64,000 nt of DNA from Bacillus_BD sp050389805 (GCF_050389805.1 NZ_CP130945.1:4712001-4776000); one strand, 5' to 3'; numbered from the stretch's first letter, positions 37,649 to 46,135 are shown. Notes: generated by a model not told the origin, from the sequence alone. Made by a program: numbers and translations.

Positions 37649-37742
37649 TTGTACAATTATGCGTTTTACTGTGTTCATCCAACTAAATTGTTCATTAATC
37701 ACAAAATTGTACATTATTTACTATAACATAATGTACAATTTT
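37649..37742 (-). promoter_or_regulatory. Candidate operator: repeated TTGTACAATT palindromes
   Basis: A perfect 15-bp inverted repeat AAAATTGTACATTAT (37703-37717) and its complement (37728-37742) with a 10-base spacer, plus a third TTGTACAATTAT at 37649-37660. It lies upstream of the PRD regulator and could bind that regulator or another. The interval contains AT-rich promoter-like DNA, but no clear -35/-10 pair was chosen. Confidence 0.55.
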
Positions 37743-37802
37743 TCAATTTAGAAGTTTAGTAGTATATTTTTTTTATTTTTTATACAAAAAACTGGATAAA
37801 AA

Positions 37803-37843
37803 AAGACGTCAATAACTTCCATAAACTGGAGGGGATTGACGCC
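37803..37843 (-). terminator. Terminator of the upstream HPr gene
   Basis: GGCGTCAAT pairs with ATTGACGTC around a CCTCCA/TGGAAG inner stem, then seven Ts on the minus strand. The inner loop resembles that of the GGTGCC-family palindromes. It separates the HPr gene at 37851 from the regulator gene, so that HPr is its own transcript. Confidence 0.8.
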
Positions 37844-37850
37844 TCATATT

Positions 37851-38114
37851 TTAGATTAATTTATTTTCCTGCATAGCAGCAGTGATTGCTTCAATAGCGT
37901 CCTCTGCATCATCACCTGTTGCAATGATTTTTACTTCAGCGCCCTTAGCCACTCCTAAAGACATAACTCCCATGATGGATTTAAGATTAACTGATTTGCC
38001 ATTATACTCCATCTTCACTTCAGAGCTAAATTTAGTTGCTGTGTTTACTAACAATGTAGCTGGACGTGCATGAATACCTGCTTCATCAACAATTGTATAT
38101 GTTTTTTCTGCCAT
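37851..38114 (-). CDS. HPr-family phosphocarrier protein, separate copy
   Basis: 87 aa. H15 (GIHARPAT) and S46 (NLKSIMGVMSLG) are present. It differs from the copy at 26013 at seven positions (D32E, T56A, T64I, E70A, A75E, S79A, T80A, numbering from copy 26013). It has its own upstream region and terminator, so it is expressed separately. Recent duplication with the pentitol operon between the copies is the simplest reading. Neither copy is next to ptsI, and which one is the housekeeping HPr cannot be told. Confidence 0.9.
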   Translation of the reverse strand: MAEKTYTIVDEAGIHARPATLLVNTATKFSSEVKMEYNGKSVNLKSIMGVMSLGVAKGAEVKIIATGDDAEDAIEAITAAMQENKLI

Positions 38115-38302
38115 AGTCTGTACCCTCTCTCATCTCTAAAATTTATTTTCTGCAAAGGTATATGGATATAAGAATTAACCATCCATATAGATAATACGTT
38201 TTTAACGTTTACATTTCAACTAAATGCTCAAATAAAACTCCAAATGAGCTAAGGTTATTGTTCTAACGTAAGAGTTATCTATACGCAGTTCCTGGATCCT
38301 AG

Positions 38303-38323
38303 CAGTTTCTGGAAGGTGCCAAT
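38303..38323. repeat. Half-length GGTGCC-family remnant
   Basis: GCAGTTTCTGGAAGGTGCCA matches only the right half of the palindrome. The surrounding 38115-38421 gap otherwise holds the HPr promoter region and the yfhF terminator. Confidence 0.5.
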
Positions 38324-38348
38324 GGTCCTATGTATTGAGTGATAGATA

Positions 38349-38383
38349 AAAAACCTCCATTTTACGTTGCAATGGAGGTTTTA
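38349..38383 (-). terminator. Terminator of the YfhF-type gene
   Basis: Stem AAAACCTCCATT/AATGGAGGTTTT with a 9-base loop, followed by TTATC on the minus strand, 39 bases after the stop codon. Confidence 0.8.
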
Positions 38384-38421
38384 AAGATTAAATATTCATT
38401 AGATGACCACTAAATTTTTAA

Positions 38422-39327
38422 TTACTTTTTATATAACTCCATTAAAGCTACATCAAGTGTCGGATATAAAAATTCAAACCCCGCATTTGTTAGTACTTCT
38501 GGTAAAACCTTTTGCCCTTCAAGAACGAGTTTACTTTTCTGTCCTAGCACTAGTTTCATTGCTAGCGAAGGGACAGGAAGCCAATGTGGTCGTTTGAGTA
38601 CGGTGCTTATGGTTTTACCAAAATCCCTCATTTTTAGAGGTGAAGGAGCCGTTACATTGATAGGGCCTGACAGATGATCATTTTGGATCACAAACGAAAT
38701 CGCTCTAATGACATCCATAACATGAATCCAAGACACCCACTGTTTACCCGATCCTACTGTACCACCTACAAATAGTTTATAAGGAAGCGTCATTAAAGGA
38801 AGGGCTCCACCCTCTTTTCCAAGGACTACTCCGAATCTCATAAAGGCTGTACGAGTTCCATGCTTTTCCACTTGTTTCGCTTTCTTTTCCCAATCTGATA
38901 CGGTTATTCCGAGAAAATCATTTGATGTTTCTACTGAGTCTTCCGTGTAGGTTGCGTTGATGGATGCAGGGTAAATGCCGATGGCGCTTGCATTGATAAA
39001 TAGGGAAGGCTTTTGCGGCAAAGCCTCTATGATTCTTAATAGCTCATCCGTTGCCTCCATTCTGCTGTTATAGATTTGCTTTTGATGTTTTGCTGTCCAT
39101 CTGCCTGCATTTATTGAAACCCCTGCTAGGTTAATAAAAACGTCTATATTTTCGAGTTCGTTTTCTGGAGATGTACCTTCTTTAAGCCAGCTTACATACG
39201 ATATGTTTGTTGATGAGGAAGTTTGATTCTTTCTGGTGAGGATTACTACTTCATGACCTTCATCTAGGAGAAGACTCGTTAGTTTCTCTCCAATAAATCC
39301 TGAACCACCCGCTATTGCGATTTTCAC
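38422..39327 (-). CDS. yfhF: TIGR01777-type NAD-dependent epimerase/dehydratase family protein
   Basis: 301 aa. Rossmann start IAGGSGFIGEKL with the GxxGxxG pattern, LAGVSIN at the nucleotide site, and the family-specific SSAIGIYP-like stretch (ASAIGIYPAS) and GVVLGKEGGALPLM. Homologous to B. subtilis YfhF; the substrate is unknown. A GTG start is used with GGGGGGAA upstream. Apparently monocistronic. Confidence 0.85.
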   Translation of the reverse strand: MKIAIAGGSGFIGEKLTSLLLDEGHEVVILTRKNQTSSSTNISYVSWLKEGTSPENELENIDVFINLAGVSINAGRWTAKHQKQIYNSRMEATDELLRIIEALPQKPSLFINASAIGIYPASINATYTEDSVETSNDFLGITVSDWEKKAKQVEKHGTRTAFMRFGVVLGKEGGALPLMTLPYKLFVGGTVGSGKQWVSWIHVMDVIRAISFVIQNDHLSGPINVTAPSPLKMRDFGKTISTVLKRPHWLPVPSLAMKLVLGQKSKLVLEGQKVLPEVLTNAGFEFLYPTLDVALMELYKK

Positions 39328-39405
39328 CTTGATTCCCCCCCTACCTGCCAGTTCCTAATTATATAAACATTTTACCGCCTAAACGAACATCTATCCACTA
39401 AAAAT

Positions 39406-39428
39406 TGGAAGGTGCCAGGCACCTTCCA
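39406..39428. repeat. GGTGCC-family palindrome, compact copy
   Basis: A 23-base palindrome centred on GGTGCCAGGCACC with flanks TGGAA/TTCCA, without the usual loop pair. It lies in the divergent gap between yfhF and the diguanylate cyclase gene, where no terminator is needed. Confidence 0.65.
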
Positions 39429-39506
39429 TAAAATGGAACACTCACACCACCTATCAAGAAGCAAAATCTGGTTAAACTATATGAAAAAAGTAAGAACGGG
39501 TGCTTT

Positions 39507-40562
39507 ATGGAAAACACACACACTCACTATTCTTTTCAAGTGTTAAAGAGAAACCTTTATTTGACTGCATTGCCTTTATTGATTATTGCTTCGATTATCT
39601 CTTTATATGTAGAAAGTATCGGTAAAAGTCTAGACATAGTCAATAAGATTAGTTTGCCCATCTTAATCGTATGGCTTTGTATTTTTTTAATCCATGTTGG
39701 GTTACGAAAAAATATGATGGTGATAGAAGTTCTGACATTCATTTTCCTAAGTGTATTTCACCTTTACCGATTTTATTTTGTCATTACTGATGGCTTAGGA
39801 GGCGCGGAACAGGGTTTAGATGAGTATATGTTCTGGATGCCTTTATTTTATATTTATATTTATTTAATCTTTAGGAGGAAGATCGGTCTTTATTTTTCTT
39901 TAGTCATTTATTCATTAACCTTACTGATGGGAATTTATGAGCTATTCCATCACTTTCAAAAACATATTTCTGCACTCGACACGCTCACCCAATTTTATCT
40001 TTCAAGTATTGTATATATCGTTGGACTTTATTTTCTTAACCATCTTGTTGCAGTCTATATGGAAAGTGAAACACTAAGAGAATTGGCATATACCGATTTT
40101 TTAACAAACTTGCCGAATCGGAGAACAATAGAGGGCGAGCTGCTGAGAGAATTTAATAAGGCGAAAAACTCTAAAATCCCCTTATCTGTGATCATTTTAG
40201 ATATTGATGATTTTAAAAAAATAAACGATACATTCGGTCATGATGTAGGAGATTCCATTCTAATTGAGTTATCAGACCTTCTCAAAAAATGTATTAGGGA
40301 TACAGATTATATCGGGAGATGGGGTGGCGAAGAGTTTGTCATCATGACTCCAAACCAGAATAGATCACAAGCCGTTCAGCTTGCGAATCGTTTGAGGCAG
40401 ACAATCGAAAATCATCTCTTTCCATACGTCGGCTCTGTCACATCCAGTTTCGGGGTAACTGAACTAAAAGACGAGGATGATATGAATTCTTTGTTTAAAC
40501 GAGTGGATCAAGCGCTATATGCAAGCAAAAGCGGAGGCAAAAATCAGGTCACTATTTTATAA
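39507..40562 (+). CDS. Membrane diguanylate cyclase (GGDEF)
   Basis: 351 aa. About six membrane helices in residues 15-185, then a GGDEF domain. The active site is GRWGGEEFVIM (GGEEF at 273-277), metal-binding Asp in ILDIDDFKKIN (about 230-240), and an inhibitory RxxD site at 264-267, five residues before GGEEF, so product feedback by c-di-GMP is likely. The membrane part has no recognised sensor motif. Monocistronic, ended by the palindrome at 40591. Confidence 0.9.
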   Translation: MENTHTHYSFQVLKRNLYLTALPLLIIASIISLYVESIGKSLDIVNKISLPILIVWLCIFLIHVGLRKNMMVIEVLTFIFLSVFHLYRFYFVITDGLGGAEQGLDEYMFWMPLFYIYIYLIFRRKIGLYFSLVIYSLTLLMGIYELFHHFQKHISALDTLTQFYLSSIVYIVGLYFLNHLVAVYMESETLRELAYTDFLTNLPNRRTIEGELLREFNKAKNSKIPLSVIILDIDDFKKINDTFGHDVGDSILIELSDLLKKCIRDTDYIGRWGGEEFVIMTPNQNRSQAVQLANRLRQTIENHLFPYVGSVTSSFGVTELKDEDDMNSLFKRVDQALYASKSGGKNQVTIL

Positions 40563-40590
40563 ATGGCTTGTAGGAAAAATAAGGTTCCCT

Positions 40591-40625
40591 AAAAAATGGA
40601 AGGTGCCAGGCACCTCCCATTTTTT
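40591..40625. terminator. Convergent terminator made from a GGTGCC-family palindrome
   Basis: AAAAAATGGAAGGTGCCAGG pairs with its complement and ends in TTTTTT on the plus strand and in a matching T run on the minus strand. It sits between two convergent genes and can end both. Confidence 0.8.
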
Positions 40626-40633
40626 GGAATCAC

Positions 40634-41314
40634 TTATGTATTGATTAAGGTTGTTGCTTTTTCACCGTAAAAGTCTTGCCATTGTTGTTTGAATGTTGCT
40701 ACGTCTGTTCCTGTGGATGGAAAGGCGATCATTTTTTCAATGATATCTGGGGAAACGGTGACGGTCTCGGCACCTGCAAGACATACCTCAAATACTTGTT
40801 GTAGGTTTTTAAAGCTTGCCGCTAGTATCTCACAGCCTAGCTCATAGGTCTTAAATAACTGGGCAATTTCCGTTACTACCTTAACTCCATTACCAGCCAG
40901 ATTATCAATTCGATTCACATAGGGTGCCACATATTTAGCTCCTGCCATTGCAGCCATCAGCGCTTGGAATGCTGTATAGACCGTTGTCGCCAGTGTTGGA
41001 ATGTTTTCTGCTGCAAGAAGCTTAATGGCTTTAATTCCCTCTTCGGTAACAGGAACTTTCACAATAACGTTCCCTGATATTTGTTGTGAAATAAATCGGG
41101 CTTCCTCAACGATTTCCTCTGCCCTATCCCCAATGGCTTGGACAAATAATTCTTTATCCGTACCGATGATCGCACGAATTTCTTTCAAAGTATCTAAATA
41201 TGGCTTTTCCTCTTTCACAAGAATGCTCGGATTTGTTGTCACTCCTGCAATTGGAAAATAGTCATTTAACATTTTGATACTTTCGATATTCGCAGAATCA
41301 ATATAAAGTCTCAT
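40634..41314 (-). CDS. Fructose-6-phosphate aldolase / transaldolase-like protein
   Basis: 226 aa, the short TalC/FSA/MipB type. Motifs: LYIDSANI, GVTTNPSIL, and the Schiff-base lysine K86 in VIVKVPVTEEG, then ATTVYTAFQAL. These enzymes cleave or form C-C bonds of ketose phosphates. Short Bacillus proteins of this type act as transaldolase or as fructose 6-phosphate aldolase; the difference rests on single residues that I cannot settle. GGAGG lies 12 bases before the ATG. 45 bases separate it from the thiamine-binding gene. Confidence 0.88.
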   Translation of the reverse strand: MRLYIDSANIESIKMLNDYFPIAGVTTNPSILVKEEKPYLDTLKEIRAIIGTDKELFVQAIGDRAEEIVEEARFISQQISGNVIVKVPVTEEGIKAIKLLAAENIPTLATTVYTAFQALMAAMAGAKYVAPYVNRIDNLAGNGVKVVTEIAQLFKTYELGCEILAASFKNLQQVFEVCLAGAETVTVSPDIIEKMIAFPSTGTDVATFKQQWQDFYGEKATTLINT

Positions 41315-41359
41315 GTTGTATGGATTCCTCCTAGTAGGTCGATTTAAAGTTGTAAAGGA

Positions 41360-41674
41360 TCACTCCTCCAAAAGACTTTTGACTCTTGCTACTTTATCTT
41401 CCATTTTCCGTTCTTTATCACGTCGATCATCGATACGGATGTTTGTGCACACTCGCGCAAGTCCTTTTTCAAAAGGAACTTCATGCATCGCTTGGATGAC
41501 TTCAAATAGTTTAGGTAGATCCCCTTCAATAATTGTGTTCATCGGAGTTAATTGGAAACGAATGTCCCCTTGCTCTTCATATTTTTGCAACACCTTGTGG
41601 ATATCCGCTACATAATGACTCACACTAGGAGTTTCCGTTCCAACTGGAATAACCGTTACGTCGACAATTGCCAT
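41360..41674 (-). CDS. yqgV: MTH1187/YqgV family thiamine-binding protein
   Basis: 104 aa. Begins MAIVDVTVIPVGTETPSVSHYVA, the family start, and includes FQLTPMNTIIEGDL. Proteins of this ferredoxin-like family bind thiamine and often go with thiamine transport or degradation genes. ATG 41674 is chosen because GGTG lies 7 bases upstream; an ATG at 41680 overlaps the spacing. Possibly co-transcribed with the aldolase downstream. Confidence 0.85.
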   Translation of the reverse strand: MAIVDVTVIPVGTETPSVSHYVADIHKVLQKYEEQGDIRFQLTPMNTIIEGDLPKLFEVIQAMHEVPFEKGLARVCTNIRIDDRRDKERKMEDKVARVKSLLEE

Positions 41675-41739
41675 AATCATTCACCATTCCTTCATATAAA
41701 TGTTAATAACGATATTAGTTTATCATATATTCCAAAATA

Positions 41740-41782
41740 GGGTGACAGGCACCTTCCACTTTATGGAAGGTGCCAGTCACCC
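41740..41782. repeat. Dispersed palindrome, GGTGCC family
   Basis: Arms GGGTGACAGGCACCTTCC and near complement around ACTTTA. It lies upstream of yqgV and downstream of the HAD phosphatase gene, and may end the latter. Confidence 0.75.
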
Positions 41783-41803
41783 CAAAAATTGTCACCCCAA
41801 AAA

Positions 41804-42580
41804 TTAGATTAGTCCACACTTTTTTAGACCATGGTAAATTCCATCTTCTTCGTTGGATTTTGTAATGTGTGTTGCTTTTTCTTTGATGGCATCCACTGCA
41901 TTTTCCATGGCTATTGATGTTCCTACTAGTTGGAACATCTCTAAATCATTGAATCCATCACCAAAGGCATAGGTATTCTCCTTTGAAATCCCTGTGATTT
42001 CTAAAAATTTTTGTATCCCGCTCGCTTTCGTGATGGTAGCAGGATACACGTCACATCCAAATGGAGAATTGCGAACAAATTGTAAATAAGGAAATTGCTC
42101 CTGAAAATAAGCCTCTTCCCCTTTTTCAAGGTAAATCTCAGCTTGGTAAACGGGTTCTTTCATGTATAATTTGCTATCCACACGTGGAAAGTCCCTACCA
42201 CAATAGTGTAAGTCCTTCTTCAATAGCTCTGATTCATCCGTCGAAGCCACAATTTTTTCAGGTGTATGATAAACAAGCGCAAACCCTTTTTTGTCCGCAG
42301 CCTCATGCAATTTCATTAATTCATCTGTATCAAGTGGATTCCGATAAACCACTTCTCCCTCATGTGTAACATATTGTCCATTCATTAGCACACACGAACG
42401 AATCCCTGTCTCTTCTAATATATAGTCAACTTCAAATAGCGTTCGACCCGTCGCAAGGACTGACAAAATTCCCTTTTCTGTCATTCTTTTTATGGCCTGA
42501 ACCGAGCTTTCAGCAACACGATGATCATTGGTCAATAAAGTTCCATCAAGGTCAAAAAATACAACCGGTGTGTCTCTCAA
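41804..42580 (-). CDS. Cof-type HAD-IIB sugar-phosphate phosphatase family
   Basis: 258 aa. HAD motif I FFDLDGTLLTND, motif II ATGR, a cap domain, and motif IV YAFGDGFNDLEMF. Hydrolyses a phosphorylated metabolite; the substrate is not predictable. A TTG start at 42580 is chosen because GGGAGG lies 9 bases upstream and it places motif I at the usual distance from the N-terminus. A longer reading to 42649 would add 23 basic residues with no good ribosome site. Confidence 0.85.
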   Translation of the reverse strand: MRDTPVVFFDLDGTLLTNDHRVAESSVQAIKRMTEKGILSVLATGRTLFEVDYILEETGIRSCVLMNGQYVTHEGEVVYRNPLDTDELMKLHEAADKKGFALVYHTPEKIVASTDESELLKKDLHYCGRDFPRVDSKLYMKEPVYQAEIYLEKGEEAYFQEQFPYLQFVRNSPFGCDVYPATITKASGIQKFLEITGISKENTYAFGDGFNDLEMFQLVGTSIAMENAVDAIKEKATHITKSNEEDGIYHGLKKCGLI

Positions 42581-42715
42581 ATCCCTTTTCCTCCCTGATT
42601 TGAATATCTGTCTTTTTCTTTGTGCTCGCAGTAATATCCCTTTATTCAAGTTCTATTACCCATCATGACATGAAACCTTTTTTTCATCCATTAAAAGCTT
42701 TCACCAAAAAAAATA

Positions 42716-42758
42716 ATCCGAAAAGTTCACAAGGGAAAACGCTGGGAACCTTTCGGAT
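42716..42758 (-). terminator. Terminator of the VOC-family gene
   Basis: ATCCGAAAGGTTC pairs with GAACTTTTCGGAT, followed by TATTTTTTTT on the minus strand, 48 bases after the stop. Confidence 0.8.
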
Positions 42759-42806
42759 CGGAAACATTATTTATTCTAGAAACATCGTAGCAATAAGATT
42801 AATCAT

Positions 42807-43196
42807 CTACCTGTTTGGCTGTGCAATCTGAATCAGATTTCCACATGTATCGTCAAAGATCGCAATGGTGACAGGTCCTGCATTGGTTGGATCCATCGTA
42901 AACTTTACACCCTGACCCTTTAAACGTTCGTACTCTTGTTGAATATTGTCCACACCAAACATGGTAACAGGGATACCGTCTTGACGCAGTCTTTCTTGAT
43001 ACTGTTTGGCAGCCTGATGGTTATTCGGCTCTAATACGATCTCAGTGCCTTCTGGATCCTCCGGCGAAACCACTGTGAGCCACCTAAATTCTCCTTGAGG
43101 AACATCGTGTTTTTTTACAAAACCTAACGTGTTCGTGTAAAACTCTAGGGCATTGTCTTGATCATCAACAAATATACTAGTAACAATGACTTTCAT
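42807..43196 (-). CDS. VOC family (glyoxalase/bleomycin-resistance fold) protein
   Basis: 129 aa with the two-module VOC pattern: VTSIFVDDQDNALEFYTNTLGF at the start, GTEIVLEPN mid-protein, and VTIAIFDDTCGNLIQI near the end with a metal-ligand-like Asn/Glu region. Many such proteins bind metals or small toxic compounds; the ligand here is unknown. Alone between a terminator and the uppS gene. Confidence 0.82.
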   Translation of the reverse strand: MKVIVTSIFVDDQDNALEFYTNTLGFVKKHDVPQGEFRWLTVVSPEDPEGTEIVLEPNNHQAAKQYQERLRQDGIPVTMFGVDNIQQEYERLKGQGVKFTMDPTNAGPVTIAIFDDTCGNLIQIAQPNR

Positions 43197-43289
43197 CGTT
43201 TTTTCTCCTTTAAATAGGTAATCTGGTTCCCTACAATCATACTCATAAATTCACTGCATTACAATATTCCCCATCAGAGCCAATACCTC

Positions 43290-44051
43290 TTACAACCCAC
43301 CAAACCTTCTCTTCCGCTGCCTGTATTCCTCAAGCGCTTGGAAAAAGTCCTTCTCCGTAAAATCTGGCCACAATACATCCGTAAACCAAAACTCCGTATA
43401 AGCCAGCTGCCAAAGCAAATAGTTGCTCAAACGTTTTTCCCCGCCTGTACGAATCAGCAAATCTGGATCCGGAAGATCGGCTGTATCCAAGTAACATGAA
43501 AAATGCTGTTCATCCACATCATCCCATGATAATTTTCCATCATTTAGATCCGTATACATGGCTTTCATGGCATTCAGTAGCTCATGTCTGCTTCCATAAT
43601 TAAGGGCGAAATTCAACTGAAGTCCATCATTATCCCGGGTTCGGTCCATGGCATATTGGACCGCTTCACGTGTATGGAGTGGAAGTTTTTCGATATCCCC
43701 GATTGTTTTAATACGTACATTATTGGCCATAAGATCCGGCAAATAAACGTGTAGAAATTCCTTAGGAAGCCGTAAGATAAAATCAACCTCAGACTTAGGA
43801 CGTTTCCAATTCTCTGTTGAAAACGTATAAAGGGTTAAAGCCTTTACCTTACATTTGACGGCTGCCTTCACGATTTTTACAACGGTCGATAATCCTTCTT
43901 TATGACCGGCAAATCGTGGCATGCCACGTCTCTGCGCCCAGCGTCCGTTCCCATCCATAATGATGGCAATATGCTCAGGCGTATTCCCATCCCCATATTG
44001 GACGGTCTCATCATCTTCTTTATATTTAAAAAAAGGAAGTTTCATTGCCAT
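43290..44051 (-). CDS. uppS: Isoprenyl transferase (UppS family)
   Basis: 253 aa. Condenses isopentenyl diphosphate with an allylic diphosphate to give a Z-polyprenyl diphosphate. Motifs: IAIIMDGNGRWA (catalytic D33), FAGHKEG, TLYTFSTENWKRP, and RTGGEKRLSNYLLWQLAYTE. ATG 44051 has GGAGG 8 bases upstream. It does not lie in the usual frr-uppS-cdsA-dxr cluster, so it is probably a second copy beside a housekeeping UppS; chain length may differ. No partner gene for a particular product is adjacent. Confidence 0.9.
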   Translation of the reverse strand: MAMKLPFFKYKEDDETVQYGDGNTPEHIAIIMDGNGRWAQRRGMPRFAGHKEGLSTVVKIVKAAVKCKVKALTLYTFSTENWKRPKSEVDFILRLPKEFLHVYLPDLMANNVRIKTIGDIEKLPLHTREAVQYAMDRTRDNDGLQLNFALNYGSRHELLNAMKAMYTDLNDGKLSWDDVDEQHFSCYLDTADLPDPDLLIRTGGEKRLSNYLLWQLAYTEFWFTDVLWPDFTEKDFFQALEEYRQRKRRFGGL

Positions 44052-44132
44052 AGTTTGTTCCTCCATGAAAAATTATTAAACTACCATCCACCAACTGTTC
44101 AGTCTTGGACCAGGGGTATATATCCCTCTGAC

Positions 44133-44942
44133 TCACATTCTTTTCTTAATAAGCTTTAAGGTCGCAACGATTAGAAAACTCACGATTACTAATAATACCC
44201 ATGAACTCACTTTTCCTAGATGAACCAGACTCCATGCATCGGTTTGGTTAGGATATTCCCAAGCACCAAAGAACGTTGCGATATTCTCAGCGATCCAAAT
44301 AAAAAATCCAATGAGGACAAACGAAAGCGCGAGTGGCATTCGATAACGAGTTCCATTTACCTCATAGCTGACCCATGACCGCCAAAACACGAGTATCACA
44401 AGTCCCGCCAACCACCAGCGAATATCTATCCAAAAATGGTGAGTGAAAAAGTTCAAATATATCGCAGCAGCCAAAGGGACGACTAGCCAAAACGGCGGCC
44501 ACTTAATCAGATCAACATCCATCCTCCTCCACGCTTGGCACAGATAGCTTGCGACACTTGCATACATAAACCCGCTATACAAAGGCACCCCAAGGATTTT
44601 AACATACCCTTCCTCTGGATACGACCAAGAGCCCATATGGACCTTGAAAATTTCAAGCGCTAACCCAATCAAGTGAAAAAGGGTGATCACCTTCAGTTCA
44701 TCCTTTGTTTCAAGCCCTGAACGAACCATCCACCATTGCATCAACAGGAAGAGGATCAGCAGCCAATCATAGCGCGGCAAGAAAGGAAGCGGCAGGATTT
44801 TCGTAATCGCTAAGGATCCAAAAATCACTACTGGGAATAGGCAAGACAGAGCCTGCTCCCAACCAAAATGCAGTAGTTGTTTGAAAGATTTCAGCATTTG
44901 GGACTGTGAAGTCTTTTTCTCACTTTGAAGGGTTACATTCAT
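44133..44942 (-). CDS. yoaT: DUF817 membrane protein, YoaT-like
   Basis: 269 aa with about eight membrane helices. The family stretch VHMGSWSYPEEGYVKILGVPLYSGFMYASVASYLCQ is present (shown by its HMGSW, GVPLYSGFMY and SY-C features), as are IDIRWWLAG and ENIATFFGAWEYP. Function is unknown. In B. subtilis yoaT follows yozG and yoaS, as here, so the three genes form a conserved unit. Confidence 0.85.
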   Translation of the reverse strand: MNVTLQSEKKTSQSQMLKSFKQLLHFGWEQALSCLFPVVIFGSLAITKILPLPFLPRYDWLLILFLLMQWWMVRSGLETKDELKVITLFHLIGLALEIFKVHMGSWSYPEEGYVKILGVPLYSGFMYASVASYLCQAWRRMDVDLIKWPPFWLVVPLAAAIYLNFFTHHFWIDIRWWLAGLVILVFWRSWVSYEVNGTRYRMPLALSFVLIGFFIWIAENIATFFGAWEYPNQTDAWSLVHLGKVSSWVLLVIVSFLIVATLKLIKKRM

Positions 44943-44956
44943 GGATAACTCCCCTT

Positions 44957-45169
44957 TTAACCTTCATCTTTTTTGTATTCTAAAATATCCCCTGGCTGAC
45001 AATCCAGTGCCTCACAGATTGCTTCTAATGTTGAAAAGCGAATCGCCTTCGCCTTCCCATTTTTTAAAATCGAGATATTTGCCATTGTAACTCCGACTCT
45101 TTCTGAAAGTTCGGTTACGCTCATTTTCCTTTTTGCGAGCATTACATCAATATTGACGACAATTGCCAT
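44957..45169 (-). CDS. yozG: Small XRE-family regulator, YozG-like
   Basis: 70 aa, a single Cro/CI-type helix-turn-helix (MLAKRKMSVTELSERVGVT...NISILKNGKAKAIRFSTLEAI with breaks). ATG 45169 has GAGGTG 6 bases upstream. It follows yoaS with a 10-base gap and is typical of the DUF2975-HTH pairs of Firmicutes, where the small regulator probably controls its own operon. Confidence 0.85.
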   Translation of the reverse strand: MAIVVNIDVMLAKRKMSVTELSERVGVTMANISILKNGKAKAIRFSTLEAICEALDCQPGDILEYKKDEG

Positions 45170-45179
45170 TCTTTTCACC

Positions 45180-45674
45180 TCAGACCGTTAAATCATTTTC
45201 TGTTTTGATATCAATCGCTTCTTGTAAAAGTCTTTGGAGAACAGCAGCAAAGACTGCGATAACCAATGAAGCTCCTACGACTACCATTCCGATTAAAACT
45301 AGACCTGGCGCGTCATCCCACTGCGCTATGATAAAGACGAATGGCAATACCACTGCATACAAGACACAAATTGTTTTGGCACAATTTTTGATTTTCCTTA
45401 ATGCATTTACGGAAATTTGTGAGAATGCTTGATTCGTGTCAATATAATTTAATAATAAAAATGCTTGATACAGGGCAATGTAAAACGGTACGGCTGATAT
45501 ATACATAACCGCCAAAATGCCAATAACCATATAAGGTAATGTTGTTGCCCCGTTTGCTAGCTCTTCAAATGCAACAACCGCTATTTTTGGCAATCCAATC
45601 ACACATAAACCCAAAATCGGAATACCGATGATAATCAGGGCTAACTTTAAAAAAAGTGTTGAACCTCGTTCCAT
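45180..45674 (-). CDS. yoaS: DUF2975 membrane protein, YoaS-like
   Basis: 164 aa with four membrane helices (about 9-30, 45-68, 100-122, 130-150) and the internal LLNYIDTNQAFSQISVNALRKIK stretch typical of DUF2975. ATG 45674 has GAGGTG 7 bases upstream, which excludes an earlier ATG. It is first in yoaS-yozG-yoaT. DUF2975 proteins regularly pair with a small XRE regulator; a sensing or stress function is assumed, not shown. Confidence 0.85.
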   Translation of the reverse strand: MERGSTLFLKLALIIIGIPILGLCVIGLPKIAVVAFEELANGATTLPYMVIGILAVMYISAVPFYIALYQAFLLLNYIDTNQAFSQISVNALRKIKNCAKTICVLYAVVLPFVFIIAQWDDAPGLVLIGMVVVGASLVIAVFAAVLQRLLQEAIDIKTENDLTV

Positions 45675-45784
45675 AAAACTACACCTCATTTATTTATTGT
45701 CAAAAAGAATTTACCACATAATTTATTGTTTTTCAATAAAATATTATTGAAATTTGTTTATTTTTTATTGTTTGTCCTGTTTTT

Positions 45785-45814
45785 TGAGTCAGAGGGAACA
45801 GCTCCCTCGACTCA
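45785..45814. repeat. Dispersed palindrome, TGAGTC/GACTCA family
   Basis: TGAGTCAGAGGGAACAGCTC leads into the complementary arm CCCTCGACTCA. Other members: 49412, 50069, 50163 and a degenerate one at 56784. Confidence 0.7.
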
Positions 45815-45827
45815 TTTTCAGCAAAAT

Positions 45828-45861
45828 AAAAAAGCACTCCTAGTAATAGGAATGCTTTTTT
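45828..45861. terminator. Terminator of the 87-aa membrane gene
   Basis: AAAAAAGCACTCCTA pairs with TAGGAATGCTTTTTT with a GTAA loop; T runs on both strands. It follows the stop of the minus-strand gene at 45872 by 10 bases. Confidence 0.85.
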
Positions 45862-45871
45862 AATAACGAGA

Positions 45872-46135
45872 TTAACTCAAAAAGATAGTGTAATAGACTA
45901 GAATATAAGCGATATTTAATGCGATTGCCAAAATTGATCTAATAAAAGGTTCTTTTAACACCAAAGCACCGATTCCTAAAAGTACTCCACTGAAAGTCAC
46001 CATTGGTGGCAAAAACCAAATCCCCATACTTACAGTTCGGGCAAGAACACCATCAAAATAGACAGCAAAAAAGCTCAGTACACTTAGTATCAAATTGAAT
46101 CCAACACAATATAACGACATTTGATAGACAGGCAT
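45872..46135 (-). CDS. Small membrane protein, unknown
   Basis: 87 aa with three membrane helices (about 7-25, 36-58, 64-84). GGGGG lies 5 bases before the ATG, and a terminator follows. No family recognised. Not linked to a neighbour by spacing. Confidence 0.6.
   Translation of the reverse strand: MPVYQMSLYCVGFNLILSVLSFFAVYFDGVLARTVSMGIWFLPPMVTFSGVLLGIGALVLKEPFIRSILAIALNIAYILVYYTIFLS

Noticed and set aside
38195..38215. Possible CcpA cre site upstream of the second HPr gene
   Set aside because: A TGTAAACGTT half is present on the minus strand but the 3' half of the consensus is not, so the match is too weak.
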